From Lingula anatina (lineage: Eukaryota > Brachiopoda > Lingulata > Lingulida > Lingulidae): a stretch of 32,414 nucleotides of DNA. Below the pieces are notes generated by a model. It worked only from the letters and a program-made list of their open reading frames with translations. It ran no database searches and was not told the origin of the DNA. The position numbers and the translations under genes are program-made. Location: contig NW_019773541.1 in assembly GCF_001039355.2 (NCBI RefSeq), forward strand, positions 55,852 through 88,265, given 5' to 3'. Positions 1-9,500 of this stretch are shown piece after piece (positions within the stretch are counted from its first letter, which is position 1; each line of letters starts with the position of its first letter).

Positions 1-92
1 TATAATATAATATAATATAATATAATATAATATAATATAATATAATATAATATAATATAATATAATATAATATAATATAATATAATATAATA
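1..92. repeat. (TATAA)n microsatellite
   Basis: Uninterrupted 5-bp unit TATAA repeated about 18 times at the very start of the window; it may extend beyond the edge. Confidence 0.98.
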
Positions 93-491
93 AATGCATA
101 TTAAACTACATTTTAACACATTACTTAATAATATAATACAAATTGCTAGCTACTGTTTTTAATCTCATCTGATCAAACATATGACCCTGACCTATTTCAT
201 TTGCAAAAAAAAAATAGCTTTATGGTAAAAAATGTACAACACAGTAAACATAAACATTTTTCACATATGCTTCTTCTCTCATGAAAAACATTTATCTATT
301 TTTTCTTTACTCTGAGATTATGAACTACAATCAATGTCTATTAATCAGAAACTGGAACAGAGGATATTATCTTCACTACAATTTTTATAATTTTAAACAA
401 ACCAAAAAAAATTCCTTTAAAATGTCATATCCAAATGAAAAAAGAGTAAATTCTACACAAATATACCCACCCCTGTTATTTCAAAACATAC
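1..491. other. Intron of the transporter gene, noncoding
   Basis: Starts with a TATAA microsatellite, then A/T-rich sequence with no convincing exon on either strand. It is the 5' part of the intron after exon 19. Confidence 0.7.
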
Positions 492-618
492 CTCTTGCTC
501 TGCTCCCCCTTTCTTTGGCTGTAGCACCAAGGAGTAGACCCCACCCATCTTAGCATCCAGTTTCTCTGGGATCAGCTTACTCTCATTGCTGCTGGGATAG
601 ACCAGCATCATAGTATAC
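492..618 (-). CDS. SLC15A: Transporter exon 19, extracellular domain (580-622), last exon in window
   Basis: Encodes [20 protein letters not shown] and [19 protein letters not shown], with a sequon at Asn591. Acceptor CCTACATAG; donor GAG|GTATGT, phase 0. The next exon, leading to TM10, is not in the window. Confidence 0.88.
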
Positions 619-857
619 CTATGTAGGAATAATGGCATTGTTGGTAACACTACCAGCACACTCATAGCAAATTTCAATCATATAATTACACACATCTTAA
701 TCTAAGAATAATTTGGTAAGGTTAACAAGCACCTTGTTTCCATTGGCACTAAAATACCAAGAAAGCCCAAGCACCTATCATGAAGAGGTGCCTTCACCTG
801 AGCAACACTGAAGTTAACCTTTGGCAGAAATTTCCATTTTACACATGTTGCAAATAT

Positions 858-905
<48 letters not shown>

Positions 906-3478
906 ACACCAATTACTATCTGTGTGTTCTTACCCCCCTGGTTCCATGAGGAAATAGCCACTAGATTCAAACGGATGAAGTGGAAGGGAATACTTCTTCT
1001 GGCTGCTGTCTATCTCATGTAAATGCAGGGTAATATTGGAGGATGAAGATGGCAATGCATATATACAGCTGGAAAAGTAGATAGTGTATTCATAATAAAC
1101 GCCATTCTAAGTTTCCGTGTGCTGGAGGTGATTTCAAACAAAACATACACTGTCTCACCATTTTTGGTTTGCAGAGTTTCCAAAAAGGTTCTGAAATCCA
1201 GGGTGTGTAAAGAATGAATTATCATGGAAACTTGAAAGGGGAGTTAATGCCTATACACAAGTAAAATACCTGTTCCTTACGCAGTGGTAAAATTAATGGC
1301 TGTGTTCACATTACATTAAATTTCACAATTTGTGAAAAGTGGTGAAACTGACAACATTATGAAAGTTTTTTTTTTTTTTTTGCCTGATTATAACAATATA
1401 ATTTTCCCAAATAACACTATGACCACTTACAAATTACAGCCTAGTAAATTTCTCATATAAAAACCAAGTTATCAGTTGACTATATGCTAGACATAACTAA
1501 TATAAACAGAGTCATAACTTTTTTTAAAATCTGCCTGATTTTCAAAAAAATCACACAATAATAACCTATAAATTACCACCTAGTTCATTTCTTATACAGC
1601 CATCAAGTCATCAGTTAAACTACATCTATACAGAATAACATTGTCACTCATCAAGTATGATCGTTTCAATCTGTAAGCAGATATTAAAAAAAAAGCAGAT
1701 ACAAAAAGCAGATATAAAACAAGTTACCAAGTCTGGGCAGTGCTGGAAAGATGTCTGCCATGTGCATCTGTGTAAAAATTTACCTTATTAAAGCCTGTCC
1801 TTTTTTTGGTTTATCTAAATGATCATCTAGCTGTGAAGCTTGTAGTTGCCCTCCATTGTTGGCTATCACTGTTTCATAACCTTTCTGACTCTGCAGGTTC
1901 AGGGGAAATTGCACTTCTTGAGGGCTGGCACAAGATGCTGAGAACTTGACACTATAGTTGCCACTCTTTATCTTTATTGGGCCAGCACCCTACAGAGAAA
2001 ATTAAATTAAATAAAATAAATGTCTTCTCCAGTAATATTTCAATATGTATAGTGGGGATAAATTGCCATCCAACATAGAATTATGTGTATTTATAAATAA
2101 GGTGGATATTTCAAACAATTGCAATCAAACTAAATGTACCTTGCAAATAGGTATATATCACATGAATGCAAGACCCACTATGTTTAATAAATTCTCGGAC
2201 TTGTATAATGTGGAGTCCTCCAAAGATGTTCAACAACTTACCTGTGTGTAGTCCAAGGTCCCATTATAAAAGCTACTAGATATGTTGACAGGGCAGGACA
2301 AGGCATTTATATAGGACAGCTTAGACTGACCCTGGTCTAAAGGAGGCTCTATTGTGCTCTGAAAACACAGCATGTCAGGATTTTTCAATACATTCATTTA
2401 AAACATCTTTTTCAAAAGCCACACTTGCTCTAGTACCACATATCTAAACACATACACATATGCTTGGGGGTGGGGGTACATCATGCATCTTTCTCCATTT
2501 CTACAATACCTACTATAAAATTGAAGCTCAAACCATTAGTATTGTCTATTATGATTTGTATGAGTTAAGTAAATATCAAAGGAATGGACAGACTACTGGC
2601 CTTTACTCACATCTATCTTGATCTGTACAAAGCCTGCTATAATGAAGGCACATCCAGCTAAGAGCATCCCCATGCACATCCTCTGGAGTGGCCTGAAGCA
2701 TTACCATTTCAATATTTTAGTATCTTTTGGAAAGATTTATCATTTGCCTGAATGACTTTCGTTAATAAATGGAGTTTTTTTAAACTTGTGATTATTCACC
2801 ATTAATTTGTTTCACTGTTTACATTTCGACTTGGTCTTCATTACCTGTTTGGAATTTTACACTTGTCCAGACAAGGATAAACAAGAGTTTCAAAAAATGG
2901 AATGAGCAGTATAATAAGCACTGGATTTATCACCTGAAGAAAAAAATGTTCAAAATAAACACATGGATATCTAACAAGCTGTGATCATGTGCCCATTTAC
3001 AATCCAAGATGGCTGACACTAATGCCCATAGTAAATCAAATAGTATCACTGACAAAACTGACAATATTTTGAGCTATTCATTGACTAATTTCCAGCAAAT
3101 ATTGCTACTGGTATGAGCACAAGGTTTAATTCAAATTAAAGAGCTTATGTATAAATGATTTGACCATAGGCTGCATTCATTCAGAACAGTGGACTAACAA
3201 ATCCGAGGTTCAAATATGACCAACCCACTTGAATACTTCCCCACGGGATATCTATTCAGTGTCTATTAGCAGATTAGATGGCAAGCTTTGTAGTGGGTCG
3301 CCATATTTGACCCTCAGATCTCCAATTCTGAATGGGGCCATAGAAATTTATTACCTGCATCTGATCTGGTTTGAGAATCCATGATCCAACAATCTTAAAT
3401 GGAAAAAATAGACAATATAAGGTGCTGCAATGAGTAAAATTATCTGTAATTTAAAATGCATGCAAGCATGCTTTTTTC

Positions 3479-3511
<33 letters not shown>

Positions 3512-6500
3512 AATGAACGGAAATCAAAAACAAAAAGGAGAAAAAAACTAAATCCCCTTTGAAAGTTAATATAAAAAAATTTACCTTTTATTTATTTATT
3601 TATTTATTCATTCATTTATTTATTTATTATTATTATTTATTTGTGAATGATAATCAGCTTGTCCTTGAAATATTTACCTGTCCATCCATTTTCTCTGCCT
3701 GTAGTGTCCATCTTGACCCCTGCTGGTCAAAAAGAGACCAGAAAATGGGCAAGGGAAGAAACATAAAGAGCACATGTAGTGCTGCTTTCACATCTTCTAT
3801 GAAGCTGTTCTAAAAATAAAAGTGCAAAACTGTGAATAATGGAATGCACATATCCAAGCTATTGTTTATGGATTTAAGCTGGTAAACACATATAACAAAT
3901 TGACCTCATCATACTAAAGTAAAACAGAAAATATCATTTGTAAATGTGTGTGTGTCTGCTTGCGCGAGCGTGCATTGCTTACTTCATAGACATCATCTGC
4001 GTAGTCTAACCAATGGTCCCGCATTTCAAACTTATTTTGTCTGCTAAATTTATTTTTGATTGCTCTCTGAAACAATAAATTCCACAGTAAATACCATAAT
4101 GTTGTTAACAGATATCATATATCAATCCAAATTTAATCATTCAGCTTGAATTGTTAAGTTCCCTTCTTCAGTGAGCACTTACTTATCAATGAAGCTGACT
4201 GTGAATTATGATAAAGATAAATTAACAGATATGACATTTCACAAGATCTAACACCAAAGAACAGTCAATACTTCTAAAATACTTGTAAATTTTTTATCAA
4301 ATAGTTATCATTGTAATTTTTTTAAGAAAACATTAGCAGATCCATTACATGCTGTGAAGGAATGATGAGAGGTTTTATGTGTCTTTACAAACTCACCCCA
4401 ATACATTTGAAAACTTTTCCCAGAAGGTTACCAGTAGGTGGGTTGATCTTATAAGAAGACTTTCCACAAACAAAAACCACTACAACAAAAGACATGACAA
4501 ATGGTTTAATATGTGAAATGATGTGTATCATTTTAATACGCAGTTATCATATTTACCTTTGACTATGCTTTGTGTTGTCTCCTACGCATATATAAGAAAC
4601 ACTTTAACTATATTATAATCAATAGTCTCATATTACACGCCATTCATTTTAGTACTAAGAACAACATTCTATTCTTCTACAACAAACACACTATAGGTTA
4701 TAAGTCAAAAAATGTCACATACAGGGAAAACCCATCACACTGTGAAATGTAATATTTACAATGATCTTCAAAGTAGTAGCTTCATAAAGCTCTCAGAAAG
4801 ATAAGCTGTTTTAAGCCTACTACTCACATAAAGCTACGATCATCAGTGCTGCAGGCATACCAAAGGCCAAGAGATAACAATCATTGGCTCCAAGGCAGTG
4901 GACGTCAGCTGAAAAAATATATTATTCTATGATATAAAGTCATCAATTAAATCTTATTATCATAAAAGTCATTCAGTTATTGGTTAAAATTATTCCTTTT
5001 GAAAGATTTCCTCTTCAATGCTGCTTATTCATTTCTTTAATTTACTAAAGACTTATGTATCTTATATTTTCTATATAAAACAATGGATACCACTACCATA
5101 TCACAGCCACTGCCATGTGAACAGTAAATTTAACTAGCATCAATAAAAAACCAAAGGTGTAACATTGATTTTTGTTTCCATGTCTGTTATTTGGATAGAT
5201 AGGTTTTTAGTTTGCTGTCTGCACATCTATCTGTATAATGAGATGGTGTGAGCATAACCAACTCAGAAGGGAAATTTACCTTAAAACAATTCCATTGACA
5301 TAAAAAGCAAAATCTGCTGAGCATTAGAAGAATTAACTTGAACTTATTTAATGAAAAACAACTCAGTTTAAGTTATGTGTCTCAGCAGACCAGCTCACCT
5401 CTGAGCACTGGTGTAATGAAGGTGGAGATGAGGCTTCCAGCATTGATAGCAAAGTAGAACAGTGAGAAGTAGCTAGCCACAAGATGGGCCTGGAACAACA
5501 GGAAAAAAAATCCAATACAAAAAATAATACTGCACAGAACTGGCACCAAAAATTATTATGCACTACTATATGAAAATACACCACCCATAAAACCTGACTG
5601 ATGTTAGGTTTTATTAGTATTGAACTTAATCTAAAACTTAATGAAAGCAACAGCACTAATTTGACAACCAATATAGAAAGCATATAACAACAAGGCAGCA
5701 AAGCTGGCAAATGTACAGACAAAGAACAGAAAATAAAGATGCAAATAAGTGAAAAATTAAATTTTCACAAAAAACTGTTAAATTGCCAGAAAAATTTACC
5801 AAACAGACTGCATTGCCTATTGAAGCTGTATGTTAGACCCATGTTTCTTTCCTGTAAGTTTGAGAACAGTAAGTGACATGATTTTCCTTAAATGGTCATC
5901 ATAGGAGCAGTGCCCAAAATAGGGGTTTCTTCAAATTTTGATGCAACATTACATAATGTTTAACAGCATAATGACAATCAAATGTTATTAATAAAATATT
6001 AGTAACATGGACATTCAGAAAATGTGACAAGCAAAAGTCTTCAAGATCATGGAACTTTAAAGTCACACCTTGAAAATGCCAATATGTGAAAAATTAAATT
6101 TTCACAAAAAACTGTTTAACTGCCAAAAAAAATAAATAAATAAATAAAAATACCAAACAGACTGCATTGCCTACTGAAGCTGTATTTTAGTCCCATGTTT
6201 CTTTCCTGTAAGTTTGAGAACAGTAAGTGACATGATTTTCCTTAAATGGTCATCATGGAAGCAGTGCCCAAAATAGGGGTTTCTTCAAATTTTGATGCAA
6301 TATTACATAATGTTTAACAGCTTAATGACCATCAATTTTTAATTATAAAATATTTGTATCACAGATATTCAGAAAATGTGACTAGCAAAGGTCTTCAGGC
6401 CCATGGAACTTCAAAGTCACGCCTTGAAAATGCCAAAATGTAAACAAGACAGCACTGTTCTGAAATGGGTTTATTTCCATTTTTAACACTTTTTTAACAT

Positions 6501-9500
6501 AAAACAAAATAAACATTTTACTGCCATTTTTATATGACCAACTAAGAAAATTGATGAGATGGGAAAAGTATCAATAGAACAGTGTTAAATGTCCAATTTC
6601 CTCCATTCTGAGATTCTGAACATAGTGGATGATTGAATCTGACAAACTGCAATGATATGAGTTTATTTCCATTTTTGACACTTTATTACACAATACATGA
6701 TAACAAGTTTACCATGTTTTTTACATAATCAACTAACAATGTTGTAAAGATGCAGGAAATATCAAACAAACACTTTTAGGCATCTTATTAGTTAAATAAT
6801 GAGACTGTTAACATGCCTAATAATTGAATCTGAGGAAATGTGAAAAACAGTATAACTTCTAAAATAATGGCCCGATTATGCTGATTTTCGAACTCAACCT
6901 GCGTTTTAGTAAGATTGACCACTCCTGTGAGTATAATTACAATTGGCCAATCCGTTTTTCTTATATTGTGTTATCAGTGTTGTATTTATATTGAAAATAG
7001 TGAAAAAACAGCATAAATTCCCTAAAAATGGCCCAATCATGCTGATTTTCGAACTTGACCTGCGTATTATGAATATTCATCAGTTCTGTAAGTTTCAAGT
7101 CAAAAGGTAAAATGGTTTTCCACTTATTGTGTTATCGGTGCTGTATATATGCTGAAAAAAGTGAAAAAACAGCATAAATTCCTTAAAAGTGACCGGCTCA
7201 TGCTGATTTTCGAACTTGACCTGCGTATTATGAATATTCATCAGTTCTGCAAGTTTCAAGTCAAAAGGTAAAATGGTTTTCCACTTATCGTGTTATCGGT
7301 AAAAGTGCACGGCGACGACGGCACCGACGGCGACGACAGACGCAGATGATGGCTATATGTACAGACACATCTGTGTCTGTACATAAAAATGACAATAACC
7401 AGAAATGAAAAATTAGAAAAATCTAAAATTGCCCCGCTATGTTCACTGTACCTGGTTAGCTAGGAATTGGTCCCCACCAAATGAAGAAACACATGGCTTA
7501 ATTCCTCCCGTACCAATACCAATAAGTAAGAGCCCCACTGAGGGACCAATACTAAAACAGAAAATATAAATATGAATCTCTTGTTTCTTTTTATTTTTCT
7601 TTCTTAGACTGGTGTGCTACAGTATTGGAAGTATTGAGCACAGCTTTCTAAAATAATCATCATAGACACTGTCAGGTCAAAGAACTCAGAACATAAAGAA
7701 AAATGTAGAAAATGCACTTGCAGCTAAAATTACTAGGTTTTTAAGTATTATTGAGGGATGCCTTTACAAAGATTCACTCACCATTAAAAAACTTAATAGT
7801 ATAATCTAAATGGAAAATATCAAGATAAGTATAACATTCACTGAAAGGGATTAAAACAGTGGAAGTCATAGGAATATTAGAACAGAAATTAACAAATATA
7901 CATATATTTGTAACATGTACACTGCACATTAAAAGAAGATAAACTATGTACTCTTAATGTCAGCATGATCAAGTCACTGTCAAGTCACTGTCATTATGCA
8001 GTGAGTTGACTTATGATGAACCATATTAAAGTTCTATTATTGGCATAGTGTTGTATAATATAAGCTTACCTTTCTGGAGGTGGTAATGCAGTAAGAGACA
8101 TGATCAAATTTCCTATGCCATATACTATAGACAAGTAAAGAATTGTCCTGCAAATAAAATACAAAACATAATTTCAAACATCTGCAGTTTCCCTTACATG
8201 GAAGTGCCATTTAATTATTACACAACAGTTCAATTTAATCATTGTATGACTACATATTCAATTGCCTTTTGTTGAATGAATCAAATATGTAATTCTCAAA
8301 CAAATCAAAACCAGTATTGCTTGAATATATTTGGTTATATCTTTAAAATACTTTAAAATGGGGAAAAAATGCTTCCAAAAGAAAACTCAGATAAGTTAAT
8401 AAAACAAGAGTCTTACTTGAACTTTCCCAGGTATCCATCAGCCAGCATAGCACCAAATAAAGGGGTGAAGTAACACAGCATGCTAAAGATATGGTACAGG
8501 GCAGTGGCACTGTTCTCATCAAACAGAAGTTTTTTGGTCAAATAGATCACCAAAATTGCTGAAAAGTGCAAGGTTTTGTATGAATGTTTATCTTTTTAAA
8601 ATCTATACAGTTTTAGTTATACTTATTTATTTTGTTATACAGCTTTTAGTAGTAAAACTATTGATACCAATTCTTTAAATGTATTTTGTTCATATTTTAT
8701 CTGTGACAACAATAACTTAACAATCTACTGAGAAATTGCCTAATTTCTCTTCATATCTAAAACAAAGTTCTCTATCCTATATACTGTAGAATAAGGTATA
8801 TAATAGTGATACTATGCACATTCTAGGCCAAGAATGTTTTTTTGAAACTGAAATATTTTTCCTAAACACTGAAATCTCACTTTTCATGCCATAGTATGAA
8901 AACCTTTCACAAAACTCCATGGTGACAATGTAGAAGATGCTGGTGGGATAGTCCTCACTCTTGCACAACAATTTCTAAAAGATAAGTGAGAATGAAAAAG
9001 GTCAACTAATACTCAACAAAATGCCACTGTGACTCTAGGTGTACTTCAAAATTTACGAATGTCAATTAAAAAAAGTGTGCCCTGGAAACTTACTTGCCTC
9101 TTGGGGATACTAGGGCTGGTGCAAGTGTGTACTGGCCGAATGTTAAAACAGTGGCCAGTGTATGAATTAATTTAGACAAATTTAATTTCAATTTTACTGC
9201 CATTTGGCATGTGGCCCATGGTTAACACCACTGATTGAAAGAAACATAAATTGTAAATAATAAATATATATATTTTGTTCTGTTTGCGTCCCTGACGAGG
9301 CCTCTGGACCGAAACAGCTGTAGGGACTTATGTAAATTATAGATTAACCTTGTTCGTTTTTTTCTTTATATATATATATATATATAAAATATCTCCTACC
9401 TTTATTTTCTTCATTTTGCTATTCTTGCTCATGTTGTCTTCAGTCTTGCACTCTTTATTTAAGAGATTAGTTGCTAGAAAACAGATATCAATCAAATGGT

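Larger units (their letters stand above)
5749..7394. repeat. Composite block of nested tandem repeats in transporter intron 6
   Basis: About 1.65 kb of the 1962-nt intron between exons 6 and 7 is repeat. It consists of a two-copy 337/354-bp unit (5749-6085, 6086-6439), a diverged two-copy 192-bp unit (about 6452-6837), a three-copy 161-bp unit (6838-7300), and a GAC-rich tail with a hairpin (7301-7394). No reading frame of note. The arrangement suggests one interspersed element with internal tandem growth, of unknown class. Confidence 0.8.

Noticed and set aside
780-1022. Plus-strand open frame with a poly-lysine stretch
   Set aside because: The lysines come from the 44-nt A homopolymer, and the rest overlaps transporter exon 18 on the other strand.
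1010-1225. Single long minus-strand exon reading through 1149 to a stop at 1010
   Set aside because: Reading through gives a stop and loses the extracellular-domain sequence. Splitting with donor GTATGT at 1148 and acceptor TTTTCCAG at 1069 restores one frame with both neighbours.
3200-3225. GGTTCAAATAT resembling a tRNA B box (possible SINE)
   Set aside because: No A box at the right distance and no A-rich or repeat tail. The motif is part of the inverted arms of the foldback element.
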